NCBI RefSeq assembly: GCF_900103585.1
Contig: NZ_FNHV01000011.1
Coordinates: forward strand, 128,280-192,279
Direction of reading: 5' to 3'
DNA from: Streptomyces sp. cf386
GTDB taxonomy: Bacteria > Actinomycetota > Actinomycetes > Streptomycetales > Streptomycetaceae
DNA: 64,000 bases
Within the stretch, counting starts at the first letter, position 1. Every line of letters begins with the position of its first letter. A model generated the notes under the pieces. That model made no database searches. It worked only from the letters and a program-made list of their open reading frames with translations, and was not told the origin of the DNA. Positions 1-8,135 of the stretch are shown here, one piece after another. The translations under genes were made by a program, and so were the position numbers.

Positions 1-65
1 CAGAGAACCCCTCCCCCCGGCCCACAGCCGCACAGGACACCGCTGCCGAGACGAAGCGAGCCGTC

Positions 66-1232
66 GTGGCCACGCGGGCCGGGGAGAACCGGGCGCCGCT
101 GTCCGAGGCAGCACGGGACGTCGCGGTCGAGGCCGCGCGGGGCGCCGGGGCCGCCGAGGCCGAGCGGCGGCTGTCGGCGGACGTGGTCAAGGCGGCGGTC
201 GCCGCCGGGTTCGCACGGCATCTCGTGCCGGCCGCATACGGCGGTGACGAGGGGAGTTTCCTGGAGCTGGGGCGGGCCGTGAGCGCCGTCGGGGAGGGGT
301 GCACCGCGACCGCCTGGTGCGTGTCGCTGGCCGCGCACGTCGGCCGGATGGCGGCCCATCTGCCCGAGGAGGGCCGACGCGAGGTGTGGGCGGACGGCCC
401 GGACGCCTTCTTCGTCGCCTCCCTCACCCCGCTCGGCACCGCGCACCCCGAGCCCGGCGGCTACCGCCTGACCGGCACCTGGCCCTTCGTCAGCGCGATC
501 GACCACGCCGACTGGGCCCTGCTCGCGGCCCAGGTGCCGGGCGCCGCCGGGGGCCCGCCCGAGCCGCGGGTCCTCGCGGTGCCCCGGGACGCCTGGCGCA
601 CCGAGGACACCTGGCACAACGTCGGCATGGCCGCGACCGGCAGCCACACCGTCACCGTCGAGGACCTGTTCGTCCCGGCCGGACGTACCGTCAGCCGCGA
701 GGACCTCTTCACCGGGCGCGGCGCCGCCGACGTCGCGCCCCGGCTCGCCGTGCCGATGCAGGCGACGACCATGATGTTCGCGGTGCCCGCACTGGGCGCC
801 GCCAAGGGGGCGCTCGCGGCCTGGCGGCGGCACGCCGAGCGGAAGATCCGCGCCGCCGCCGACCACCCGGCCCCCGCGCTGCCCGGCATGCCGACCTTCA
901 ACCGCGTCACCTGGGACGTGACGCTGACCCGCAGCGCCACCGAGATCGACGCGGCCGAACTCCTCCTGGAACGGGCCGCCCACACGGCCGACGAGCACGG
1001 CCCCGACCTCACCGCCCTGCAGACGATGCGCGGCTGGCGGGACTGCGCGATGGCCACCGACGCCCTGGTCGGCGTAGCCAACCGGCTGTTCCGCGGCGTC
1101 GGCACCACGGGCCAGTCCTCGGCCAACCCGGTGCAGCGCTTCTGGCGCGACATCAACTCGATCGCCGGCCACCAGGCCCTCCAGGTCGAGTCCGCGGCCA
1201 CGGCGTACGCCTACCGCGCGCTGGACCTGTGA
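66..1232 (+). CDS. Acyl-CoA-dehydrogenase-like flavin monooxygenase
   Basis: The 388-residue protein has the acyl-CoA dehydrogenase fold pattern used by FMN-dependent aromatic hydroxylases (ActVA-ORF5, HpaH and HsaA type). The N-terminal helical part runs to about residue 110. A beta domain with GYRLTGTWPFVSAIDHADW follows near residues 135–160, the usual flavin-binding 'G.w.f.SG...a.w' region. A C-terminal helical bundle ends in GTTGQSSANPVQRFWRDINS, the conserved C-terminal segment of this subfamily. There is no obvious CoA-dehydrogenase catalytic glutamate motif, so a two-component hydroxylase using free reduced flavin is more likely than a dehydrogenase. No flavin reductase is adjacent. 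The GTG start was chosen because the frame is open only just upstream. The substrate is unknown; a polyketide or aromatic compound would fit the neighbouring type II ACP and SARP genes, but that is inference. Confidence 0.8.
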   Translation: MATRAGENRAPLSEAARDVAVEAARGAGAAEAERRLSADVVKAAVAAGFARHLVPAAYGGDEGSFLELGRAVSAVGEGCTATAWCVSLAAHVGRMAAHLPEEGRREVWADGPDAFFVASLTPLGTAHPEPGGYRLTGTWPFVSAIDHADWALLAAQVPGAAGGPPEPRVLAVPRDAWRTEDTWHNVGMAATGSHTVTVEDLFVPAGRTVSREDLFTGRGAADVAPRLAVPMQATTMMFAVPALGAAKGALAAWRRHAERKIRAAADHPAPALPGMPTFNRVTWDVTLTRSATEIDAAELLLERAAHTADEHGPDLTALQTMRGWRDCAMATDALVGVANRLFRGVGTTGQSSANPVQRFWRDINSIAGHQALQVESAATAYAYRALDL

Positions 1233-1267
1233 CCCGAGGACCCAGCCCTTTCGACACCGGCCCGCGC

Positions 1268-1382
1268 ATTCCAGCCCGTCCGGCGTTTGAGGACGAGGCC
1301 CCTTAAGGGCCGAAGCGGGGGTCTGGGGGCCGCAGGCCCCCAGGGACAGGACGGGTAGGGGCGGCGGGGGCGAAACACCCCC
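1268..1382. repeat. Dispersed Streptomyces intergenic repeat with hairpin
   Basis: This gap between two genes holds the familiar Streptomyces intergenic sequence that runs from CCGTCCGGCGTTTGAGGACG through GGGCCGAAGCGGGGGTCTGG to the GGGCGGCGGGGGCGAAACAC end. Within it, CTGGGGGCC (1323–1331) and GGCCCCCAG (1335–1343) form a perfect 9-bp hairpin with a GCA loop, and GGCCCCTTAAGGGCC makes a shorter one. I recognise it as a sequence scattered in many copies through Streptomyces genomes, usually just downstream of genes. It probably acts as a terminator or mRNA-stabilising hairpin for the upstream gene. Confidence 0.7.
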
Positions 1383-1487
1383 ACGGCACCCCCACCCACT
1401 CCCCCCCACCCACCCCTCACGTCGTCAATTCCCGCCCCCGCCGACCAACCCGTACGACAACACCGCCCACCCCGGAAAGGAACCCGC

Positions 1488-2573
1488 ATGTCCATAAGCC
1501 GCCGCACGGCACTCACCGCCACGGCCGCCCTCGCCGCCACCGCCCTGTCCGCCCAGACCGCCAGAGCCGGTTCGGACGACGCCTCCGCCGCCCGCCGCGT
1601 CCTGTTCGAGGACGACTTCTCCGGCGGCTTCGCCACCAGCGGCCCCGGCGCCCGCTGGACCCACATCCCGTTCGGCGGCGGCGTCGGCCAGAACGCCGTA
1701 GCGACCACCTCCCGACGCGGCCTGCGGCTCGCCGCGCCGGGCAGCAACCCCCGCACCGGCGAGCCCGCGTTCACCCTGACGCTGGGCCAGCACGAGACGA
1801 GCGGCCTGCCCGGCACGCTCGACCACATCAAGTGGCTGTCGTACCCGGACCGGCGCACGAGCGAGGGCACCCTCGGCTTCGCCGCCGAGCCGGGTCGCCT
1901 CCTGGTCGGCGAGTCCTGGATGACGTCCACCACCTACGGCACCGCCGCCCACCCCTTCGGCACCGCGGTCACCGACGCCCTGGACGACCCGCGGCTCGCC
2001 ATGGCCGGACTGCCCGTCGAGGACCCGGAGACCGGCATCGCCGTCGACTTCTTCTTCACCAACAAGACGGTGTACGCCTTCTACGAGCGGCTCCCCCACC
2101 ACCGTGACACGCTCGGGAACTACGCCGCCTTCACGTACGCCGTCCCGGTCGCCCGCCGCTCCTCGCCGACCGCCGAGCACCACATCAGGATCGAGTACGA
2201 CCGCTCGCGCGGCGTCATCCGCTGGTGCCTGGACGGCCGCGAGGTGTTCAAGGTCGACCGCATCGGCCAACTGCTGCCCTCCCGCCGGTACCTGGTGCTC
2301 GACCACGGCGGTACCCCGACCTCGGTGACCCCACGTCAACTCACCTTCGGCCTGGGCATGTTCGTCGCACTGGACTTCGCCCGCCCGAATGTCGCCGGTT
2401 CCGGCCTCGTCCGACTGACCGACGAGGCGGGGCACTACTTCGACCCGGTGCACGGCGAGCCCACTCCGCAGTCCTTCCTCGACGCCGACAGCCGTCCGGA
2501 GAACCGGCTCTGGGGCCAGGGCGCCGCTCTCGGGGTCCGCCGTTTCCTGGTCTCCAGCCGCAACGCCGGCTGA
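1488..2573 (+). CDS. Tat-exported protein of unknown function
   Basis: The 361-residue product begins with a clear twin-arginine signal: SRRTALTATAALAATALSAQ, with a likely cleavage after TARA near residue 27. The mature part is rich in beta strands and aromatic residues (FEDDFSGGF, RWTHIPFGG, FFFTNKTVYAFYERLPHHRD). It looks like a concanavalin/LamG-type sandwich as found in secreted glycan-binding or lyase-like proteins, but I cannot assign a family and see no catalytic signature. AAGGAA lies about seven bases before the ATG. The downstream esterase gene starts 41 bases after the stop, so the two are probably co-transcribed. Export is well supported; the role is unknown. Confidence 0.75.
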   Translation: MSISRRTALTATAALAATALSAQTARAGSDDASAARRVLFEDDFSGGFATSGPGARWTHIPFGGGVGQNAVATTSRRGLRLAAPGSNPRTGEPAFTLTLGQHETSGLPGTLDHIKWLSYPDRRTSEGTLGFAAEPGRLLVGESWMTSTTYGTAAHPFGTAVTDALDDPRLAMAGLPVEDPETGIAVDFFFTNKTVYAFYERLPHHRDTLGNYAAFTYAVPVARRSSPTAEHHIRIEYDRSRGVIRWCLDGREVFKVDRIGQLLPSRRYLVLDHGGTPTSVTPRQLTFGLGMFVALDFARPNVAGSGLVRLTDEAGHYFDPVHGEPTPQSFLDADSRPENRLWGQGAALGVRRFLVSSRNAG

Positions 2574-2613
2574 GTTCCGGCCGTGTTCCCTACGCGCCCT
2601 TCGAGGAGCCGCC

Positions 2614-3573
2614 ATGCCATCGTCGTACGACATCGATCCTGAACTGGCCCCGTTCGCCGAGCGGATGCGGCCGCTGGACTACGCCGACCCCGAGGGCGCG
2701 CGGTCGGTGATGCGCCAGGTGATGGCCGCGCAACCGCACTACGAGCACCTCGACCGGGTGCGGGTGGAGGACCGCACCCTGCCGGTACCGGGCGGCCCGG
2801 AGCTGACCGTCCGCGTCTACGCCCCCGCGCGGCCGGCCGACGGCGCGCGCCCCGCGCTGCTCTTCCCGCACTGGGGCGGGTTCGTCACCGGCGATCTGGA
2901 CACCCCCCGTGCGTTCGCCGCCCGCATCGCCGACCAGGTGGGCGCGGTGGTGGTCTCGCCCGACTACCGGCTCGCCCCTGAACACCCTTTCCCGGCGGGC
3001 CTGGACGACTGCTGGGCGGCGCTGGAGTGGACCGTCGCGCACGCTGCCGAGCTGGGCGTCGACCCGGACCGGATCGGCGTGGGCGGGTTCAGCGCGGGCG
3101 GCGCCCTGGCCACCGCCTGCGCGCTGCGCGCCCGTGACCTCGGCGGGCCCCGCGTCCGCTTCCAGTACCTGCTGTTCCCCCAGCTCGACGACCGCCTGGA
3201 GACCGTGTCGGCACGGGAGTTCACGGACACTCCGGTGCTGGACCGGGCCAGTCTCGTGCTCTGCTGGAAGCACTACGTGGGCTCGGTCTCCGGCCCGACC
3301 CCGGTACTCGCGGCGCCGGCCCGCGCGGAGGATCTGACGGGGCTGCCGCCGGCGTTCGTCGGGGTGTGCGCCTACGACCCGCTGCGCGACGAGGGCATCC
3401 AGTTCGCGCACCGGCTCATCCAGGCGGGCGTGCCGACCGAACTGGTCCACTACCCGGGAACGTTCCACGCCTCGGTCGGTATCGGCCACGCGGCCGTCTC
3501 CCGGCGCATGGTGCGCGACCAGATCGACGCGCTGCGGCGCGGGCTGGGCGTGGACGGGGAGCCCGTCGCATAG
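2614..3573 (+). CDS. Alpha/beta hydrolase, HSL-type esterase
   Basis: This 319-residue carboxylesterase belongs to the bacterial hormone-sensitive-lipase family. The nucleophile elbow is GGFSAGGAL (Ser near residue 167). The acid is in the AYDPLRDEG motif and the histidine in YPGTFHAS near the C-terminus. The oxyanion segment reads HWGGF where the family normally has HGGG, a conservative variant. PDYRLAPEHPFPAGLDDC is the classic family block. GAGGAG sits five bases before the ATG. It follows the Tat-exported protein gene by 41 bases, suggesting an operon. The protein has no signal peptide, so it should act in the cytoplasm on short-chain acyl esters; the natural substrate is unknown. Confidence 0.88.
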   Translation: MPSSYDIDPELAPFAERMRPLDYADPEGARSVMRQVMAAQPHYEHLDRVRVEDRTLPVPGGPELTVRVYAPARPADGARPALLFPHWGGFVTGDLDTPRAFAARIADQVGAVVVSPDYRLAPEHPFPAGLDDCWAALEWTVAHAAELGVDPDRIGVGGFSAGGALATACALRARDLGGPRVRFQYLLFPQLDDRLETVSAREFTDTPVLDRASLVLCWKHYVGSVSGPTPVLAAPARAEDLTGLPPAFVGVCAYDPLRDEGIQFAHRLIQAGVPTELVHYPGTFHASVGIGHAAVSRRMVRDQIDALRRGLGVDGEPVA

Positions 3574-3641
3574 CGCTGTCCGCCCTGCCCTATCCCCTCC
3601 TCCCCTCCCCGCGGCTGTCCGCCGTATCCGCATACGACGAT

Positions 3642-3675
3642 GAGGGGCCCCGGGTCATACGACCCGAGGCCCCTC
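3642..3675. terminator. Bidirectional hairpin between convergent genes
   Basis: GAGGGGCC and CGGGTC (3642–3656) pair with GACCCG and GGCCCCTC (3661–3675) around an ATAC loop. This gives a 14-bp stem with one C·A mismatch. It lies between the esterase gene (plus) and the wrbA-like gene (minus), where a shared terminator is expected. Confidence 0.75.
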
Positions 3676-3706
3676 CTTCGTGCCTTCGTGCGGTACGCCG
3701 ATGGCG

Positions 3707-4291
3707 TCAGGCGGCCACGCGCGCGCGGGCCGTGCGCAGCAGCAGCGCGTGCTCGGCCACCCGGCGCCCGAGGTGGGCGGCGGTGAGCACGTCGCCCTTG
3801 CGCATGGACTCGGGACCCTGGTCGCCCGGGCACTGGCCCATGGCACCCAGCCAGCCGCCCAGCCGGTTGAGGTCGTTCTCCGTGTCGCCGGGCAGCAGAT
3901 CGAGGTTGACCCAGTGCATGCCGTGCTGCGCGGCCAGCACCGTGAAGTACTGCAGGGTGTTCAGCTTGTCGCCGCTCATCGCGCCGGAGGTGGTGAAACC
4001 GGCCGCGACCTTGTCCTTCCAGGCCTGCCCGTACCAGCGCTCGCTGGTCGCCGCGGCGAACTTGTGGAAGTCCGGGCTGGCCGAACCCATGTAGGTGGGC
4101 GAGCCGAAGATGATCGCGTCGGCTGCGTCGAGCCGGTCCCAGTCGTCCTCGGTGACGGTGTCGACCGTGATCACCTCGACCACGGCGCCCGCCACGGAAC
4201 GTACGCCCTCCTGGACGCCCTCGGCCATTTTCGTGGTGTGCCCGTACCCGCTGTGGTAGGCGATGACGACGGATACCGGGGATTCAGACAT
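3707..4291 (-). CDS. wrbA: WrbA-like NAD(P)H:quinone oxidoreductase (flavodoxin)
   Basis: The roughly 194-residue flavodoxin-fold protein should bind FMN and reduce quinones by two electrons. The N-terminal phosphate-binding loop is AYHSGYGHTTKMAEGV (the family's S-G-x-G-x-T pattern), followed by the WrbA-type loop FGSPTYMGSASPDFHKF and later GDTENDLNRLGGWLGA. An ATG seven codons upstream is also in frame. I chose the ATG at 4291 because GAAGGGAA stands six bases before it and the flavodoxin beta strand begins right after. It is the last gene before the convergent esterase. In polyketide loci such enzymes often reduce quinone intermediates, so it may belong with the SARP/ACP genes, but it could equally serve general oxidative-stress defence. 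Confidence 0.85.
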   Translation of the reverse strand: MSESPVSVVIAYHSGYGHTTKMAEGVQEGVRSVAGAVVEVITVDTVTEDDWDRLDAADAIIFGSPTYMGSASPDFHKFAAATSERWYGQAWKDKVAAGFTTSGAMSGDKLNTLQYFTVLAAQHGMHWVNLDLLPGDTENDLNRLGGWLGAMGQCPGDQGPESMRKGDVLTAAHLGRRVAEHALLLRTARARVAA

Positions 4292-4407
4292 GGTTTTCCC
4301 TTCGGACGACATATGCAGGGCTACGAATTAATGGCGCACCCGATTGCATACGAACCGCGGATCGGATAACGCCTCCAGCCTGTCAGCAGCGCGTCCGCCG
4401 GGGCACT

Positions 4408-4441
4408 GCTCCTTCGGGCAAAAACACCTACCCGAAGGAGC
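4408..4441 (-). terminator. Hairpin after the SARP gene
   Basis: GCTCCTTCGGG (4408–4418) pairs perfectly with CCCGAAGGAGC (4431–4441), an 11-bp stem with a 12-base loop. It begins 15 bases beyond the SARP stop codon, so it probably ends that transcript. No long T run follows. Confidence 0.6.
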
Positions 4442-4455
4442 AGCCGAGGGGGCGA

Positions 4456-5220
4456 TCAGTGGACGGAACAGACGGAATTCCGGGCCATCAGGTCGTGCTG
4501 GAGCGTCTGGAGTTCCGGAGCGGGTTCAATACCCAGCTCCATGTCGAGTATGCGCCAGAGGTTTCGGTAGGCCTGGATGGCCTCGGCGCGTCGTCCGCTT
4601 TTGTACAACGCCTTGATGAGCTGGGCGTGGAAACTCTCGTTGAGCGGATTCTCCGCGACCAGCAGCCGCAGCCGCGGGATGATCTCCTGGTGGCGGCCGA
4701 GCCGGGTGCAGGCCGCGATGTGCAGCTCGTGCGCGGACAACCGCAGTTCGTTGACGTAGGTCAGGTGGGCGTCGAGCACCGGGCCGGTGATCATGCCGGC
4801 CAGCACCGGGCCGCGCCAGAGCGCGAACGCCTCGTCGAGCAGGACGGCGGCCTTCTCCGCGTCACCCTGGTCCAGGGCGGTGCGGGACCGGCCGACCAGG
4901 CCCTCGAACACGACGACGTCGATGCTGTCGCCGGGTACCTCGATGCTGTAGCCGGCGGGCCGGGTCACCAGGACGGAATGGCCGCCGGGCCCGACCCCGC
5001 AGAGCTTGCGCGCGTGGTAGATGTACGTCTGCAGCGTGGTGAGCGCGCTGCGCGGCACACTCTCCCCCCACAGCTCCTCGATCAGGGTGTGGGCGCCGAT
5101 CGACTCGCCGTACTGCACGACGAGCAGTCCGAGGAGCTGGCTGACTTTCGACCTGGTCAACGTGGTCGAGCGCCCGTTGTTCAGGACTACCTCGAACTGT
5201 CCGAGCAGTTTGAACTTCAA
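4456..5220 (-). CDS. SARP-family transcriptional activator
   Basis: This is a Streptomyces antibiotic regulatory protein of about 254 residues (AfsR/DnrI/ActII-ORF4 class). It has an N-terminal winged-helix OmpR-like DNA-binding domain (KFKLLGQFEVVLNNGR through VSQLLGLLVVQYGESIG and LIEELWGE) and then the bacterial transcriptional activation domain of TPR-like helices (ALTTLQTYIYHARKLCG to LGIEPAPELQTLQ). I chose a TTG start because GGGGGAAAAG stands seven bases before it and SARPs typically begin M-K/R-F-x-L-L-G. An ATG five codons upstream lacks a ribosome site and is the alternative. SARPs bind heptameric direct repeats and switch on biosynthetic operons, so this is the likely local activator of the ACP/PPTase genes. 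Confidence 0.88.
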   Translation of the reverse strand: MKFKLLGQFEVVLNNGRSTTLTRSKVSQLLGLLVVQYGESIGAHTLIEELWGESVPRSALTTLQTYIYHARKLCGVGPGGHSVLVTRPAGYSIEVPGDSIDVVVFEGLVGRSRTALDQGDAEKAAVLLDEAFALWRGPVLAGMITGPVLDAHLTYVNELRLSAHELHIAACTRLGRHQEIIPRLRLLVAENPLNESFHAQLIKALYKSGRRAEAIQAYRNLWRILDMELGIEPAPELQTLQHDLMARNSVCSVH

Positions 5221-5537
5221 TTTCTTTTCCCCCATTTTTTGCGGGCACGCAACAAGGGCTGGTCGAATCGTGCAGCGATCTCCGCCCGAAACCGATGTAT
5301 CGCAGAATACGGAGTGATCGAGACTTCGCCGCTGCGCCCCAGTACGCCTGCCCGCGCTCACCTGGCGGTCCAGTCCAGGAACATATTGGACGGTATAAGA
5401 ACAGGCGCATTCGTGCCACAGACTCCGCAGTGATCGGCGTCACACTAGCCGCGAACTGCCCAAAATAGCGGCTGGACTTTAGGCCGGGAATTGATCAGCT
5501 GAAAGCGATTTCTCAAAATTCGGCAAAACCTCGGAAT
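5221..5537. other. Intergenic region upstream of the SARP gene
   Basis: There is no convincing gene here. The stretch between the PPTase stop and the SARP start is clearly AT-richer than its surroundings (5450–5540 holds several A and T runs) and presumably carries the SARP promoter. I looked for SARP-type heptamers spaced by 11 bases and did not find a convincing set. Confidence 0.5.
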
Positions 5538-6305
5538 TCAAAGTTGGAGATTCCCGGGGAGTCCCGGGGGCGGAAAACGGAGGCTGTCCGGCGGGCCGGC
5601 GACGGCCAGGCTGACCAGATGTCCGGTGTCGGTGTGATGCGTCGTGAACCGCCACTCCGAGGGCCGGACGGGGCGCCCCCGGTCGTCGGTCAGAACCGCG
5701 CCGCGACCGTGCAACCGGAATCCGAAGGTGTGGAACGGCAGCCGCGTGCCCACGCCGAGTGCCTTGGTGTAGGCCTCCTTCAAGGTCCACAACCGCAGCA
5801 GGGTGCGGGGGCGTTCGGCCGGTGAAGTGGCGTTGAGCACTGCCCGTTCGTAGGGGGTGCAGATCCGCCGGGCGAGCAGTTCCACCCGCACCGGGCGGGT
5901 GGCCCGCTCGACATCCGCCCCGACCTGCCCTCCCGCCACAGCGAGTGCGAGGACCAGCCGGGTGTCGGTGTGACTCAGGCTCAGCTCCAGGCCGCCGCAG
6001 CCCCGCAACCGAGGGCGGCCGGCGGGATCGCGGGTCAGCTCCAGCTCCCCCGGCTCAACGCCGAGGACCGCGCCCGCCATGCTCTTGACCAGCCGCCGGG
6101 ACGCCACGAGCCGCTGCCGTGCGGCCGCCGGAAGCGCCGCGTCCAGCCGCCCCCGCTCACGGCCGAGCCACCGTACGGCTTCCGCCTCGCCGCGCACGGC
6201 CCAGTCCGCGACATCCGCGTGGACGACCACACTGCCGTACCGCCTGAGCACCTGCCGCGCCACGTCGAGGGTCTGGCCCGGCGCCACGGCCAACAGCGGC
6301 GTCAC
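5538..6305 (-). CDS. Sfp-type 4'-phosphopantetheinyl transferase
   Basis: The enzyme moves the 4'-phosphopantetheine arm from CoA to a serine of a carrier protein. The two family motifs are present: VGADVE near residues 128–133 (metal-binding Asp and Glu) and WTLKEAYTKALG near 173–184 (W-x-x-K-E-A). At about 255 residues it has the length of two-domain Sfp enzymes rather than AcpS. The GTG at 6305 was chosen because it forms a GTGA overlap with the stop of the upstream gene, which implies translational coupling. Its natural partner is probably the type II ACP encoded 1.5 kb away, whose DS motif is intact. Confidence 0.9.
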   Translation of the reverse strand: MTPLLAVAPGQTLDVARQVLRRYGSVVVHADVADWAVRGEAEAVRWLGRERGRLDAALPAAARQRLVASRRLVKSMAGAVLGVEPGELELTRDPAGRPRLRGCGGLELSLSHTDTRLVLALAVAGGQVGADVERATRPVRVELLARRICTPYERAVLNATSPAERPRTLLRLWTLKEAYTKALGVGTRLPFHTFGFRLHGRGAVLTDDRGRPVRPSEWRFTTHHTDTGHLVSLAVAGPPDSLRFPPPGLPGNLQL

Positions 6306-7564
6306 GCCACCGCGCACCGCAGCACATCCGCCCGCCACGCGGTGCCCGCCCCATCGGAGACCCGCAGATCAAGCCGCACGGCAAGCCGATACAGCGCCCC
6401 GCACAGCCTGGCCCGCCGCGCGGAGACGCCGAAGGCGGCGGTGGGGTGGGGGGACAGGGGGTGCGCTGGTCCGGAGTGCCGGGGCGGGGGGTGATGGCAG
6501 GCGGGGCAGCCGGCGGTGCAGGGACCGGAGGAGGAGCCGGATGCAGAAGGCGCTCCCCCGCCGGGCCCGGGCAAGGGAAGATCCCCGGCCGTCGGCCAGG
6601 CACCGGGGCGGCCGATGCCGTGGCCTGCCGCGCCCTGCCCTCCGCGTCCGTCCCGATGCGGCCCCGCCTCCTGCCAGCCGTCGAGGCAGGCGGCGGCCGC
6701 TGCGAGCAGGGCACAGCGCTCCAGGAGGGCATGCGGTGGTTCCTGGCCTGCCGACTCGGCGCCGGCCGCGGCCAGTTCACGCCGCTCCGCCTCCAGCAGG
6801 CCGACCAGCTCCGACAACGGCTTCGGCAGCCCACGACCGCGTACGGGGGTGAGGGGCCGGGCCAGCCTGTCCTCCCCGGTGGCGATGCGGGCGAGCCGAT
6901 GACCGAGCCGCTCCCACGTCTGCGGGGACCGCTCCCGCACCGCGCGCACCAGCACGCGCCGCCGACGCCGGTATTCCACGGCCACGGCGTCCGGCCGGTG
7001 CAGCCGCGCCCCCAGTACGGGCGCGATCGCGCCGACCCCCTCCAGCAACAGCACGGGGACCAGGCAACGCGCGGCGGCGGACCGGTTCCCTCCGTCATGC
7101 CGGAGGAGCCGGTCGCAGATCCACAGGTCGAGGTAGCAGGCGCCCACGGCATCGGAGGCGGTGGCGCTCAAGGTGCCCGGCGCCGTCGGGCCTTGCGTGG
7201 CGGATGCCACGGCGCCTGCCGGGCCGGTCGCTTGCGGGCCCATGGTGCCGGGCACTTGAAGGCCCACGGTGCCGGGCGCTTCCGCACTCCTCCTGCCGGG
7301 CGCCTCCGCACTCCCTCTGCCGGGCGCCTCCCCTCTCACCGAGCCGACCGCCACGGGATCCACCGTGCCGGACGCCGGGGCGCCCACCGCGTCGACGACC
7401 ACGTGCAGCGCGGCCGCCGCATGGCTGAGCAGGCGGCCGGGTTCCAGGGGGCCCCGTGCCGCCCCGGGTCCGACGACCCGTAGTCCCGCCCGCGGGGCCG
7501 TCGCCATGCCGCCACCGCTGTCGCTCCGGCCGTCCCACGGTCCTCGTCGGTCCTGTGTCCGCAT
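6302..7564 (-). CDS. Unrecognised protein coupled to the PPTase gene
   Basis: I do not recognise this 420-residue protein. The N-terminal third holds low-complexity Ala/Pro/Gly/Thr blocks built on a repeated AEAPG unit (about residues 80–130). The middle (about 145–290) is helical and hydrophobic with arginine-rich stretches: ACYLDLWICDRLLRHDGGN, LVPVLLLEGVGAIAPVLGA and YRRRRRVLVRAVRER. The C-terminal part has a Cys/His cluster (CTAGCPACHHPPPRH) that could bind a metal. AAGGAG lies 11 bases before the ATG. The gene ends in a GTGA overlap with the PPTase gene and is divergent from the ACP gene. The helical core could be a degenerate enzyme or a carrier-protein partner; this is a guess. Confidence 0.6.
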   Translation of the reverse strand: MRTQDRRGPWDGRSDSGGGMATAPRAGLRVVGPGAARGPLEPGRLLSHAAAALHVVVDAVGAPASGTVDPVAVGSVRGEAPGRGSAEAPGRRSAEAPGTVGLQVPGTMGPQATGPAGAVASATQGPTAPGTLSATASDAVGACYLDLWICDRLLRHDGGNRSAAARCLVPVLLLEGVGAIAPVLGARLHRPDAVAVEYRRRRRVLVRAVRERSPQTWERLGHRLARIATGEDRLARPLTPVRGRGLPKPLSELVGLLEAERRELAAAGAESAGQEPPHALLERCALLAAAAACLDGWQEAGPHRDGRGGQGAAGHGIGRPGAWPTAGDLPLPGPGGGAPSASGSSSGPCTAGCPACHHPPPRHSGPAHPLSPHPTAAFGVSARRARLCGALYRLAVRLDLRVSDGAGTAWRADVLRCAVA

Positions 7565-7759
7565 GGCTCACCGCGCTCCTTTACGAAGGCCCCGTTCGGC
7601 GAGGCCTCACCATCGGCGCACGGCGTCGGAGGCGGATCGGAGTGCGGCGGAGGTGTGCTGGGCCGGTTCCAGCGGGCTCCAAGGGGGTGGCCGCACGATG
7701 CGCGTGACGGGGACCGTCCACGTCATGTGACACCCACCGAGCCCGAGGAGACGACTGCG

Positions 7760-8017
7760 ATGGCGACTGTTGGCATCGAGGACCTGCGCCGCATCCTGGT
7801 GGCCTGCGCCGGCGAAGAGGAGGGCTCCCGGCTGGGCGGCGACACCCTCGACACCCCTTTCGAGGAGCTGGGTTACGACTCGCTCGCCCTCATGGAGACG
7901 GCCGCGGCCATCCAGGAGGAGTACGGGATCGTGCTGCCCGACGAGGAGGTGAGCGAGGCGCGTACGCCGCGCAGCCTGCTCGACCTGGCCAACGGAGCGG
8001 TCCGTACCGGCGGGTGA
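7760..8017 (+). CDS. Type II polyketide acyl carrier protein
   Basis: The 85-residue four-helix carrier protein has the phosphopantetheine site LGYDSLAL at Ser41. The flanking sequence (FEELGYDSLALMETAAAI, then EYGIVLPDEE and TPRSLLDLANGA) closely follows ActI-ORF3 and other aromatic type II polyketide ACPs, not the fatty-acid AcpP or NRPS carriers. GAGGAG stands nine bases before the ATG. The gene is alone on the plus strand, divergent from the unknown/PPTase pair. No ketosynthase alpha, chain-length factor, acyltransferase or cyclase lies in the window, so it must work with enzymes encoded elsewhere or be a remnant of a larger cluster. Confidence 0.9.
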   Translation: MATVGIEDLRRILVACAGEEEGSRLGGDTLDTPFEELGYDSLALMETAAAIQEEYGIVLPDEEVSEARTPRSLLDLANGAVRTGG

Positions 8018-8031
8018 CCTGCCCGCCGTAT

Positions 8032-8085
8032 CCACAACCACGGCCACAACCACGGCCACGGCCACGGCCACGGCCAAAGCCACGG
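8032..8085. repeat. CCACGG/CCACAA hexamer array
   Basis: Just after the ACP stop there is a run of about nine hexamers, CCACAA or CCACGG. The first four alternate as a 12-base unit (CCACAACCACGG twice). The array runs straight into the terminator hairpin. It is non-coding in this context and looks like slippage-generated simple sequence. Confidence 0.75.
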
Positions 8086-8115
8086 CCCCCGACAGCATCA
8101 CCGCTGCCGGGGGCC
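8084..8115. terminator. Terminator between ACP and SDR genes
   Basis: GGCCCCCG and CAGC (8084–8096, with one unpaired A) pair with GCTG and CGGGGGCC (8103–8115, with one opposed C). The loop is ATCACC. The hairpin lies between the convergent ACP and short-chain dehydrogenase genes and can serve both. Confidence 0.7.
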
Positions 8116-8135
8116 GCCCCATGACCACGAGTCCG

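Noticed and set aside
5221-5537. SARP heptamer operators in the SARP upstream region
   Set aside because: A few partial heptamers can be picked out but not with the 11-base spacing expected for SARP sites.
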